From Tretioscincus oriximinensis (taxonomy: Eukaryota > Chordata > Lepidosauria > Squamata > Gymnophthalmidae): a stretch of 64,000 bases of DNA. Below are positions 31,100 through 41,610 of the stretch, one piece after another (within the stretch, counting starts at the first letter, position 1; each line of letters starts with the position of its first letter). The notes beneath the pieces were generated by a model, which was not told where the DNA came from, searched no databases, and saw only the letters and a list, made by a program, of their open reading frames with translations. The stretch lies in the NCBI GenBank assembly GCA_022410635.1, contig JAJVDF010000786.1:355251-419250 (forward strand), in the 5' to 3' direction. The translations under genes were made by a program, and so were the position numbers.

Positions 31100-31220
31100 G
31101 CTGTATCCAGTCCAGAGCCGAACTAGTCCAGTCTTCTGTCTCATACAGTGCCCCCCCCAATTACACCTGGGCAGTCTGGAACAGAAGAAAGCAAAATCTT
31201 CAACTGTTCTCAACGCCCTG
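31100..31220 (-). mobile_element. CR1 LINE 3' end remnant
   Basis: AGTCCAGTCTTCTGTCTC, TTACACCTGGGCAGTCTGG, AACAGAAGAAAGCAAAAT and TCAACTGTTCTCAACGCCCT match the minus-strand CR1 3' UTR at 51660-51770. Lacks the outermost terminus. Confidence 0.75.
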
Positions 31221-32049
31221 CAAATGGCCCTTAGAAAGCTCAATAACTGTTATACTACGTTGACTATCAAGTATCTCCTGGATGATACTTAAGATANTGA
31301 GATAATTATTAAATAAAATATCTTAGCAAATCTGACTAGGAATTTGTAATCTCTAAATTCAGATTACATTACGTCCATTTAATCTACCTTACAGGAGTGT
31401 TGTAAAGATAAAATGATGGGAGGTTTCTTGAGGTTTGGGAAAATGAGATATATAAATGCTTTTATNATCATCATCATCATCGTTATCANAACTTTAGTAT
31501 GTTTCTATATGTTATTCTGTATATTGATTGTGGAGATAAGGTTTTCATTATGCATTATGCAATAAACCTTTATCCGTAAAGCAACAGCCACATGAGGTCA
31601 CTGTTGTTCATTTGTGACTTAAATCTAAACCTTGATATCCAAGTCCACTTCTCTAGGGAAAGGATGAACACAAAACAAGATGTATATGACATGAAAGAAA
31701 AGTCCCACTATTTTAAGTTTTATGTGTGCAAGATTTTATTAATATCTAAAGCTTTTAGGAAAGCACACTGCCAAACCAAGTATATTTATTTTCCAATTAA
31801 ATGCATGTTTATTATTATACTCAGTTTCAGAAACAAAGCTTGAATTTGAGGAAATAAGGTGCAGACCTCCATTTACAACAGAAAGCCAACTGGAGGGACA
31901 GGCTTCTGCAGAACAGAAGTTTCTCCAGACCAGCGATGCCATGCTGATAACTGCAGGGATCAATCTTTCTAATTTCTGTCAAATCACCCTTCAAGTGCAT
32001 AATTTGTCTCAAAATGTTTTCATGAAATAATGCAAATGACAATAGAATT
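31221..32049. other. No gene seen; unassigned AT-rich DNA with short (CAT)n
   Basis: (ATC)n near 31466-31484. Nothing else supported. Confidence 0.4.
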
Positions 32050-32940
32050 TCAGAGAAATAGCTGTGTTAGTCTGAAGAAGTAGACCTGTCTACGAAAGCT
32101 TATGCCAACCACTTTTCTCAAGTTAGTCTCAAAGTGCTGCTAGCTCCTTTGCTGGACTGTGTTAGTCTTAGTAGAAAGTCCAGAAAGGGGGATTGTAGCA
32201 CTTGGAAACTTAACAGGAGAAAGGTAGGTGGCATAAGCTTTCATAGACACATCTAGTTCTTCAGATTATAGTGGACCAATACCAGGTAGACTTTATAGGA
32301 AACTGTGGGGAAGAGATGCCAAAGGATGTGCAAATATGATATGGGGATGAACTAGATGAGAAAAACAGCTAAAAGGCAGAAGTGAATCCACTCAAGTAGA
32401 GGAAAATGCCTGGNGGAGCAAAATGCATATGGCTGATTGTTAACTGGTATTATAATAATGTATAATGTCTCGGGAAACCATTGTCTCTGTTGGGTCCCTT
32501 GTTGATGGACTGGAATTTGTGGATGTATTCTAGTTATATTGCGTCTCTTTCAAATCTTCCTTTGTAGTTTCTCTGTTCAAGCACTGCAGTTCTGAGGTCT
32601 GAGATAGAATGTCCTGGAAAGTTGAAGTGTTCTGCAATAGGTCTCTGTGTGTTGCCATTCTGAATATCTGATTTATGTCCATTTATTCTCGNGCATAGGG
32701 ACTGTCCTGTTTGCCCAATGTAGAGTGCTGAAGGGCATTGTTAGCAGAAAATGGAATATACCATGTTAGAAGGTGAGCAAGTGAAAGTGCCTCTAATATT
32801 GTGGGTGGTGTGATTAAGTCCCATGATTACATTGCCAGGGTGGATGTGTGAGCAGAGTTGGCATCTGGGTTTATGTCTACGAAAGCTTATGCCATCAACT
32901 TTTCTCCTGTTAGTTAACAAGTGCCCTCTTGCTGGACAAC
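32050..32940. mobile_element. Rearranged Penelope-like element array (copy C, inverted between two tails)
   Basis: Three parts. At 32050-32160 a plus-strand PLE tail (CTGAAGAAGTAGACCTGTCT, AAGTTAGTCTCAAAGTGCTG), preceded by the inverted terminal word CAGAGAAATAGCTGTGTTAG. At 32168-32866 a minus-strand PLE 3' half: tail, 3' UTR, then the GIY-YIG region with several disruptions (for example TGTTTGCCCAATGTAGAGTG = complement of the TLYIGQT codons). At 32868-32940 another plus-strand tail (TATGTCTACGAAAGCTTATG, TTTTCTCCTGTTAGTTAAC). PLEs are known to insert with tandem or inverted partial copies; this layout fits that. Confidence 0.8.
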
Positions 32941-33019
32941 AGAATTGTAACCCTGTGAAACTTTCTCATCTAGTTAAGATACTGTGCAGTCCTTTAGCAG
33001 AAGACTGAAGAACAAAAGA

Positions 33020-33185
33020 ATGTAAGAAGTGGATGAGATCACACCCCATATAATCCAGCATCCTATTTCCCACAATAGCCCAACATTTGCTTCTGAGCAT
33101 CTCAAGCAGAAAACTAAAGCAAAACCTTCATATGCTCTCAGTTCCCTACAGATAGCCTTTACAGATATCTGTTTGTGTCTCCAAC
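33020..33185 (-). mobile_element. CR1 LINE 3' end remnant (second subfamily)
   Basis: ATAATCCAGCATCCTATTTC, CCACAATAGCCCAACATTTG and CTTCTGAGCATCTCAAGC match the CR1 3' UTR variant 'CAGCATCCTGTTTCCCACAGTGGCC'. A sister copy is at 60240-60420. Confidence 0.7.
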
Positions 33186-34466
33186 TTGAAATCAGTATTC
33201 TTTCTACCTTCTTCTTTGAAGTAAAAGCAAAACTTGATCCATACCTTTTTTGCCTATAGCAGTCCTGTTTTTTAAATTCCTAAATAATATATAAATTTAG
33301 ATCATGACATTTTGGAAACACATCAGTCGCCCTTCATTGCCTTTCACTTCAGCTTAAGAAGTCAATTCTAACCTGCTTGACATCTAATTAAGATACTGCT
33401 AATGAGGCTGTGAAAATTGGGGTCTCTAGAGGGCAACTACTGACATCTCCTACTCTCTCTTTATGAAAAATATATAGCTGTCCATCTTTTGTCACTTATA
33501 GGAAGAACATCCTCCCTTAATGTATTTAAACAATACATTTTCAAGAGTTTTGCTGTCGTATGTACAAATGGCAGAGTACAATTGGCAGAGTAAATGCATT
33601 CATATAATGTGTCTTGTTTCAGAAGAACTTAACGGAGAGAAATCCAAGGTGCGTTCAAATAAGTGCCTATAAACAAATGTATGTTGATGTCATTCTGAAG
33701 GATTTCGTATGCTTGCAATTTTCTAATTACGAAAATGAAAGTTATCTAAAAAGCAGCATATTGTTCTATGGTAATGGACCATTACAACATAACTTATTTA
33801 CTTACAGAGTTATCTGCTCTCAAGCTTAAATTCAATTTCAGCAGATTTGGACACAAAAGCCCATAGGCTTTTGCAAATTGTATTCTATAAAACCACATCT
33901 GAATGTAAGTCACGCTGTACTCCCTCCCCATTTTGCTAAGATTTGCTTGGAAGGCTCACATATTATAGTCTTTAGTAATATATTTAGATAATATAATTTC
34001 AGCTTCCAAAGCATTAGTGTTATGGTCATCACATTGGAAAATTCATGACCCAGGGAGTCATATGTCCCAAAATACTCTCACATGCAGAAATAATTAGAGT
34101 GAACAACTTGTTCCTTGTTCATAAGAATCAACCATAACTTATTTTCTCTCGCCATCTTTATCTAAGTTAAGTCTTCTGTTACATTTCTCAAAACAAATCA
34201 GACTTAACAGGGAAAAGTGAAAATTGGAATGGGGTAGTATGAAGCCTGAATTCTCTCCTGTCACATTCTGTTGTGGATTAGGACAGGTCATGTCCCTTGC
34301 AAGCATGCTACATCCATGTTGCATGCAGCATAACCCAGGCAAGGGGCCAAAATGACTACCAATGGTCCAGGCAGACCACACAGTGGGTAGGTTTGGCAAG
34401 ATTAGCTTCTCTGGTTGAAGTGCCTTTACTGCCTAAGGGAGACACAGCCATAAGTTTCCTTATATA
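33186..34466. other. No gene seen; unassigned DNA
   Basis: The open frame 33614-33829, preceded by TTGTTTCAG, has no recognisable motif and is not called a gene. Confidence 0.4.
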
Positions 34467-34770
34467 GAAGAAGAACTGGGTTCTTATAACCCGCTTTTCT
34501 CACCTTTCAAAGGGACTCAAAGCAGCTTACAAGGGTGTTTTTGCCTGAAGGCTTACTTTCTATCTTCCCCACCAGGCGCTGGTGGTTCCCACGTATCTAC
34601 TTGCAGTCAGTTGCAATTTCTTGCATTTCTTGCTTTTGAATAGCTGGGTTGGCCAGAGCAACAGGCTAGTGGAAGGTGCTCACCCCTCCCTATGTCTGAC
34701 ATAGGGCTTCAAAACTCCATCTCCCAGATGGGAGACGGATTCCTTAGCGACTGAGCTATCTGTGCCTGCA
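34467..34770 (-). mobile_element. tRNA-derived SINE (TTC-tail family), full-length copy
   Basis: Exact structural complement of the copy at 23361: (GAA)n, TTCTTATAACCCGCTTTTCT, TCTATCTTCCCCACCAGG, CAGTCAGTTGCAATTTCTTG, CTCCATCTCCCAGATGGGAG and the tRNA-like GATTCCTTAGCGACTGAGCT head. It shows the uninterrupted order that proves the L2 insertion at 15.9 kb. Confidence 0.85.
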
Positions 34771-34989
34771 AGGATAATACTTTCCCTACATGNCATACCA
34801 CTAAAACTGATGATAATTGGGGAAATAAATCCATGAGTCTCAAGGTTATCAAAGCTTTCTACACTAGACCCTATTTCATATTATATCTCCAAATATGGCC
34901 TATTATCTGCATGTTGGATCATCTCACAGAAAGANCATCAAAACAAATTGTGAACAGCCTGTGGTGTCCATTTTATGCTGAGGTTTGTA

Positions 34990-35485
34990 TTTTTAATGTT
35001 TGAATTCTTATTTCCCTGGGGGAGGGGGAAAAGTAGACCTGGGAGAAAGCTTGGGTTCCTTTCTACTGGTTGGGAGGGGGACGGAGGCCTGGGATTAGCA
35101 AACCAGACCTCGAAAGCACTCTAGCTACCCCTATAAAAGCAAGCAGAGCCAGGGCTCTGAGCCTTTCTGTGTGGGAGCTTGAGTGGTCAAGGGTTTTTCA
35201 CCTGAAGAATGGGACTGTGGACATAGAAGAAGCCAAGAAGGTCCTGAGAATACTGGTTAGCCCCTGGTTTCACTATTGTTGTAAAGAGAGGTACATTTCT
35301 TTAAACAAGAATTGCAAACTGATTGGGTCTATGTGTTTTCCTAGAGAAAGTTCTTAAAGGGACAGTGCTCATATGATGTTGATCTGTTACCTTCCATTCT
35401 TTTTACCTCCCTCAATTGTGTTACCAATAAACCTTTATTTGTTGTTTCATTTATAAAGATTCTTTGTTATTTTCTTTCACAAACC
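34990..35485 (+). mobile_element. Candidate solo LTR (plus strand)
   Basis: A promoter-like CCCCTATAAAAGCAAGCAG at about 35128 is followed ~70 bases later by GGTCAAGGGTTTTTCACCTG and, ~300 bases later, a polyadenylation signal ACCAATAAACCTTTATTTG at about 35423, closing with ATTTTCTTTCACA near 35482. TATA box and AATAAA at this spacing are the normal layout of U3-R-U5, and the block is more GC-rich than its flanks. No target duplication or internal retroviral sequence was found. A host promoter or first exon is the alternative. Confidence 0.4.
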
Positions 35486-35502
35486 ACTGTAACAGCAATA
35501 TC

Positions 35503-35716
35503 TATAGGGTGCTTCAAAAATGTATACACACTTTGAACTTCCATACGATGTACAGAATCAGTGGTGACTCGTACTAAGAATTGTATTGATGCTGCAGGTC
35601 ACCAATTTGAACAGTATTAACATTTGTTATTTATTTAACTTTGTGGAACAGTAGAACAGTAAATAAATTTTCTATGGAAGTTCACAGTGTGTATACATTT
35701 TTTGAAGCACCCTGTA
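35503..35716. mobile_element. Mariner-like MITE, ~210 bp
   Basis: The left end TAGGGTGCTTCAAAAATGTA with ACACACTTTGAACTTCCATA pairs with the right TATGGAAGTTCACAGTGTGT and ATACATTTTTTGAAGCACCC, about 40-bp inverted termini. TA dinucleotides at 35503-35504 and 35715-35716 fit the TA target duplication of Tc1/mariner elements. No transposase frame. Confidence 0.85.
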
Positions 35717-36499
35717 TAATAAGAGGAACTAGGAATAAAGTCTCTTAAGGTCCATCATTTAGAGCCACAAGGTGGCTTATTGGAGTCTATGGGCAGAACT
35801 GTTGGTTTCTACAGGCTCCCAGGTTAAAGAAGGGTGGCACTGCTAGCCTGGTGGCTTGAGTACCTGGGCCTTGGCTAGTGGTCGCCACATAGCCACACAA
35901 AACGAATTGTTTTCCACTACAGTCTCTAAAAAGACACATATTATATATTAGGTGTCTCTTACTTTAAAGCTTTTATGTTTGGTAATGCACTGGCCTCAAG
36001 ATCACTGCTCAGTTCAGTGTCAATGCAACCTGATTGCCAGCCAGAAACCTACTCAAGCTAGATTGATCCCATTGCCATAAATACCTGCCAGTCAACCTTT
36101 CCGGGAATAGTTCAGCAAAGAGGGCAGGGAATGCAGATTGATCTTTAGGGATTCTCTTGAGTTTTTTTCATGTATTTAAATGGTTTACGTGCAATGAGAG
36201 AAGGCAGGAGAAGGCGTGCTATGCATTATCAGATACATTTGCAAAGATGTCATAGGAGCAGTGACTATTTTTATGGGGGCAAATAAAGTAAGTTAGGCCA
36301 TTTAAGATTATATTTTAATTTCCCCCTTCAGTTTCAGGCATGAAGGTCATTTTTCACGTACAGAATGCATTTGTGGTCAAGTATCTAGTTATGTTAATGA
36401 CCAGTTTCATCCAGGATCAGGTAAGAGAGCGCCTTTCTGCATTTTCATTGCCATGGCAAGAACCAGTGAGTACAGACAAGCAAGATGTCTTATCTATCC
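35717..36499. other. No gene seen; unassigned DNA
   Basis: Nothing supported. Confidence 0.4.
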
Positions 36500-36753
36500 T
36501 TTCAAAGCCCTGTGTGGGACATGGGGAGGGTTGAGCACCTTCCACTAGCGTGTAGCTCTAGCCAACCCAGCTATTCGAAAGCAAGAATTGCAAGAAATTG
36601 CAACTGACTGCAAGTAGATACATGGGAACCACCAGAGCCTGGTGGGGAAGATAGAATGTCAGCCTTTGGACAAAATACCCTTGTAAGTCACTTTGAGTCC
36701 TTTTAAAAGGTGAGAAAAGCAGGGTATAAGAATCCAGTTTTTCTTCTTCTACA
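36500..36753 (+). mobile_element. tRNA-derived SINE (TTC-tail family), 5'-truncated copy
   Basis: Starts at the B-box side (TTTCAAAGCCCTGTGTGGG) and continues GCAAGAATTGCAAGAAATTG, GGTGGGGAAGATAGAATGTC, AAAGCAGGGTATAAGAATCC to (TTC)n. Confidence 0.85.
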
Positions 36754-36957
36754 CAGCAACACAGTTCAGGTTAGTCACTGCACCCAAAGTCTGTACAAGG
36801 GCTGGCCTCCAGGAGCGTCAACAGATCCTATCTTCAAAGACCCTGGTAACATTTTTGGTGCACTGGTAGCCTTGAAAAAAGGCATGTCTTTCACATGCTT
36901 TTGTGATCCACACCAGCTTGACCAGATGCATCAGCAGTCCTTGATGTCAAGGATTAC

Positions 36958-37362
36958 TAGACTGACCAGATTTCTGAGGCCCAAACTGAGGCAATTAATA
37001 TTCATGGTAATTTGCTTATTCATGAATATGCAAATCATCCAGAAACATGCATACTCCTTCGAAATCCCTGCCCAAGAAGTTCTCAAAGCATGTGAGTATT
37101 TTTCAAAGTGTGTGAGAAATCCACAAAATATGCAAGAATTTTTCAAAGTGCATGAGAAATTTGCATATTTTTATTTTTTACTGAGGAGAGAGTGCCTTCA
37201 GGAGCTGCTCCCAGTTGACAGAACCCACTAGTATTGGTGTAGTGATTTTTTTAAAAAAAAATCCTTATCAAAAAATGGGGAAATCTCACCCCCACGGAAG
37301 AGCAGGATAGATAACCCCAAACAGGGTTTTCCCCTCACAAAAGGGTTCATCTGGTCAGCCTA
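36958..37362. mobile_element. MITE with AG(G/A)CTGACCAGAT termini, copy 3
   Basis: Left end TAGACTGACCAGATTTCTGA, right end GTTCATCTGGTCAGCCTA. The interior contains repeated CATGAATATGCAAAT/GCATGAGAAATTTGC motifs and one inverted copy of the module TGCCTTCAGGAGCTGCTCCC with CACTAGTATTGGTG. The 173-codon frame across it is an artefact of the repeat. Confidence 0.7.
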
Positions 37363-37878
37363 ACTCCAGTTATAAAGAAAAAAGGGATCCCATGCTGATG
37401 TGGGNGGCAGAGGGACAATCAGGATGGGGGTAGGGAAGCAAATTTGGAATAAGGGGAGAGTTGAAAGAAAAAAAATAAAGGAATGTGTTTTTATAAATGT
37501 ATGTTGGAAAGAAAAGATTTGTACAATGTAAGATCCTTTGTTTAAAAGACTTATGTTTTATGGATGTATAAAATAATAAAACTCCATCAAAAAAAGAAAA
37601 AAAAGTGATTCTCACCCTATAGCCATTATAAGTTGTACCTGATGAAAATTTCTCTCTTCCATATCTATTAAAGGTGCAAAGTTCTATCCTGGTTTTTATG
37701 AGTTAACCTTATCCTAGTGTGGAACAATTTGGGATGCATCAAACATCATGACTTTATTCATTCAAGTGGTTCACGAAGACACACATTTTTATCTCATGTA
37801 CCTCTGGGTACTTTGCTATATTTAACTGCTTTTTATTTTAATGCATGTAAAAACGTTGAAGGAAATGTGGCTGGGAAA
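37363..37878. other. No gene; includes an arm of the CACATAAAAACAGG foldback family
   Basis: TATTAAAGGTGCAAAGTTCT and ATCCTGGTTTTTATGAG at about 37666-37702 match the right arm of the element at 44029-44205; no left arm is visible. Confidence 0.45.
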
Positions 37879-38305
37879 TACTGTATATACTCAAGTATAA
37901 GTCTAGTTTTTCAGCACATTTTTAATGCTGAAAAAAGCCCCCCTTGACTTTTACTCGGGTGCAGTTCAGGTGCTCTCCGATCCCCTGGAGCCACCTTAGC
38001 CTTCTCCGGTCTTAAGGCCCAAGAAGTGGATGCCAAGGCCCCCCCAGGAGACTCCAGCATGTGGCCCTGAGGACCATGTGAACTCATGGGAGGCTACAGG
38101 CCCCAGGGGATAATGGGCACCTTGGATGGGCACAAGAGAGGCATTGGGTTCCTTTTCTTCCTTCGTCCCCCCTCCCACACACACACACCCCGCGCACTGC
38201 ATTTCCCACCCTAGGCTTATACTCAAGTCAATAATTTTTCCCATTTTTTGTGTGGTAAAATTGGGTTCCTCGGCTTAGATACTTATACTCAAGTATATAC
38301 GGGTA
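37879..38305. mobile_element. Non-autonomous DNA transposon with TACTGTATATACTC termini
   Basis: Left end TACTGTATATACTCAAGTAT(AAG), right end CTTATACTCAAGTATATACGGGTA. The subterminal AGGCTTATACTCAAGTC and CTCGGCTTAGATACTTATAC match a widespread amniote DNA-element end (..GTATATACTCGAGTATAAG..). The core is GC-rich and non-coding. Target duplication not resolved. Confidence 0.75.
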
Positions 38306-39211
38306 AATGAAATCAATAAATCAAACTTATGTCTCGTTACCAACTATCGCTAAACATATAAATGTCCACAGAGAATCTGAAATCGCCATAGCTCAAACAA
38401 TTTTATACTAGGGAGGGCTTCGGGATAAAATATTTGTAAAATCAAAATATTAAACAAACACATCTGGCATCCATAAGATACTATATAGAAAGCAACCCCC
38501 CTACCTGTCCCTCAAAAAGGAAGAGAGAAAAAAATCAATTTTAATCCACTAAGATGCAATGGACAGATGTGGGCCATATTGTTTCCTTCCACTGACCAAA
38601 GTAACAGTTTCATTGACCATCTAACAAGCTCATGAAACCCTTACTGAGATTTTTGTCACTTTAAATAAACCTGATTTGCTCAGGGTTTAATATCTGTTGC
38701 AAGAGGTTTAAGTCATGATTTGCACAGGGCTAAATGGGTTATCACTGAGCCTTGTTCATATCAGGCCTCCAACAAAATAAGCTTTTGAAGCCTGTAAATC
38801 CTTAGGGCCTCAAGGTAGGTCAGAGGAGAAGATAGCCCAATAGGAGCTGATGTGTCTATGGTTACCATAGTAACACTTGTAAACTAAATCTGTTACATCA
38901 GAATGCTTGAAAAATGACAGGTGAGGTTGCTGGAGCAACAGCCCACAGCCAAGCCAGCAAGCCCAGATGGTGGAGGAAGCCCCAGGGAGAGGCAGCAACT
39001 GTCGCCTTCTCTGCTGTGCTAGGCTACGCTCTCTGTCCAAGGACAGGGGCCAGCGCACAACAGGACACATGGCCCCATTCTGTCTTGGCACCACAGGTTC
39101 CTTGGGAAAAAAGATTATTCCCCCTCCAACTGTGGGGGTCCAGGTATCTGGCACTCTCTGGGGGGGGGGGGGGCAGCAGTTCAAAGATGAGAGCTTTGGC
39201 TCTCCAGCCAA
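38306..39211. other. No gene seen; unassigned DNA with a G14 run
   Basis: 38310-38900 is AT-rich; 38915-39205 is GC-rich and contains a run of 14 G near 39160. Open frames on both strands overlap and carry no domain. Confidence 0.4.
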
Positions 39212-39385
39212 GAAGAAGAAGAACTGGGTTCTTATACCCCACTTTTCTCACCTTTCAAAGGGACTCAAAGCAGCTTAAAAGGGTATTTATGCCCAAAGGC
39301 TGACATTCTATCTTCCCCACCAGGCTATGGGGGTTCCTATGCATCTACTTGGAGTTTCCTAAGCGACTGAGCCATTTAGGTGGGG
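39212..39385 (-). mobile_element. tRNA-derived SINE (TTC-tail family), internally deleted copy
   Basis: (GAA)n, TTCTTATACCCCACTTTTCT, TGACATTCTATCTTCCCCAC, then a jump from CTACTTGGAG directly to TTTCCTAAGCGACTGAGCC. The middle of the SINE (about 100 bases) is missing. Confidence 0.8.
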
Positions 39386-39785
39386 TTTTAGGCCCTGTGA
39401 AGCCATTAGGGCTCAGGAACACCAGGGAAGATAAGGAGGGAACCCACCAGCAGCTCTCCTTGCCTACTGCTTGATTTCTGCTTTCCTTCTTCCCTCTCTA
39501 TTAGCACAAACACCATGGCCAGAGAAGGAAAGGGCTCAGCAGCAGAGATGGGNAGATAAAGCCTTGTGTCAAAAGAGCTTTAAAAAAAAATTTTTAAAGG
39601 ATAAGGTATGGCACTTTCTGTTCTGGGCTTAAATCCTTATCCTGGGATATAATTCAGATGAAGGCTGTTTAAAAAGTACCTCAGTTCCTCCTTTTTCATA
39701 AAATATGACCTTTCTGCGACAGGCTTTGTTCTGATTGTGCCCCAGAACAGGGATTGATTTTGATGGTGGTGATGGTGATGTTGGT

Positions 39786-39885
39786 ATTAGAAGAATCTGG
39801 TTTTTGTATCCTGCCCTTCTCACCCAAAGAGATTCAGAGTGGCTTACAAGGTTAATTGTCACCTGAAGGCTGACATTTTGGGACA
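39786..39885 (-). mobile_element. SINE 3' fragment (TTC-tail family)
   Basis: TAGAAGAATCTGGTTTTTGTAT, TGCCCTTCTCACCC, GATTCAGAGTGGCTTACAAG and CTGAAGGCTGACATT match the SINE 3' half; the rest is lost. Confidence 0.7.
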
Positions 39886-41514
39886 TTTTGGCACGTGGGT
39901 GGTCAAGCTCTGTCCCAAAACGTTACCCAGACTTAGGCTCCATATGGATGGGGCCAGCAGAACGCAGCTGTCTCCCCTCCTTCAGCAGAATTCCCTGCAG
40001 ATTGGCTCTGCCTGCTGTCAAATAGATCGGCTGAGGGGAGGAGGTTTTGTTCCTCTTCCCTTTGCAGAGCCGATCTCCAGGCAGAAGCCCCCAAAAGGAG
40101 GCGGAGGGCAGCCTGGGCTTAGGAAAAGGCGGGCAGATTTCCCCACCTAAGGAGGCGGAGCTTCCTTGTGTCATCTCACAGGTTTCGAACGTTCTCCACA
40201 ATTATTCCTGATTATCCGAGCAATAGTTTATTGCAGAATAAATGGCCTTTATTATGGAAGTTTTACTCATACATGCTTAACATGTGTGACGTGACCTTCA
40301 AAATGGTGCTATAAGTGAGGCATAAAATAGTTGTGTGAACACACCCTTAGTGATCGAGCCATTTGTGCCACTGTTGCCTAGTAGTAACAATAGTAATAGT
40401 AGAAGCAGCAGCATAGTAGTAGCCGTACCTGGAAAAAAAACCTTTAATTAATTTCATTGGACAACAAGAATGGTAGAATGCTGAATAACTGATGCTTTTG
40501 TATCATGCAGTTGGGAGACTCTTGGGAGTGCAAAGAAATCAATAAAAATCCTCAGAATTTGGAATTACACAGAGATATTCCTGTCATAAGCAGTGCTTGG
40601 TTCTGCCAGCAAATGAAAATTCATCTCTTCTAGGTCTTTCTTCCTTGCTGTTTTCTAAACGTTGTTTATAATTTGTTTTATTAACTACCCTAAGACTGGG
40701 ATATAAGATAATATAAAAAATTAAATAAACAAATCAGCCTATATTAAAGGAAATCTATCCTGACTATTCACTAGAAGGAAAAAAAATATGGCTGAAGCTC
40801 AAATACTTTGGCCACACAATGTGAAGACAGGAAACACTGGGAAGGAACTTAATGTCGGGAGTAAGGACAACATGAGAATCATAGATAATTTAAGGAAACA
40901 ATGAACAGGAGCTTGAGCAGACTCTGGGAAACAGCAGAGCACAGATGAAAATGGTACCCTGTGGCCCTTGGATTCGAGAAGAGTTTGGTATGACAGAATG
41001 ATTGCATGTCTTAACTTTTTTCTTTATGTGTGAATTGTATGACGTGTGTTTCCAAGTATTAGTGGGATCTGCACAACACTCAAAGGGCACCGGAGTCATC
41101 AAGCAAGCAAGCCAGTACTGTTAGCAGTGTAAAGGGATGAGTTCTCGATACTTTCAATGCTTCAGTAATCCCAACAATGTAGAGGCGTCATTATTTAACA
41201 ACCCATCTGTAGTTGTAATCCTATACTGGATTAAAGTAGGGTAACNCTACCACAGCCACACTTACATGATGGTGTGGCTGAGCTGCCTGGCTGTGTGGTG
41301 GGTGGGTAGATGGGTAGCAGTGCCCCCCTCCCCCCCAGACGTTGCAGCCTGGGACAGGTAGTTAGGAAATTAGTCATCATCTGCACATGGTGGCTGGGCC
41401 ACCTATATCACTTTGAAACTGTGTACTTTGTCTCATTGTCCAAAGTCATAAGCTGCGACCAGAAAAGCACCATGCTCTGCAACACTATGTGATGTGTTCA
41501 CAAGTGCAAATTAT
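39886..41514. other. No gene; one possible DNA element at ~39930-40350
   Basis: 39930-40350 begins TTAGGCTCCATATGGATGG and ends TTGTGTGAACACACCCTTAG, resembling dispersed elements with '..TAGGCTGCATTCACAC..' ends, but the inverted match is weak. 40360-41500 shows nothing supported. Confidence 0.3.
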
Positions 41515-41610
41515 TTATTATTTATTTATTATGTATAATTTACATTTATACCCAAAGGTCTCAGGGCAGATTACAATAAAAAATATAAAAACAGATTAAA
41601 ATAAGGCAAT
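41515..41610 (-). mobile_element. L2-type 3' tail
   Basis: (TTTA)n, TATACCCAAAGGTCTCAGGG and CAGATTACAATAAAAAATAT match the inverted L2 3' end. Confidence 0.65.

Noticed and set aside
33614..33829. Exon-like frame after TTGTTTCAG
   Set aside because: Same reasons: no motif and no partner exon.
36710..37231. A 173-codon plus-strand protein
   Set aside because: Starts in a SINE tail and runs through the AG(G/A)CTGACCAGAT MITE.
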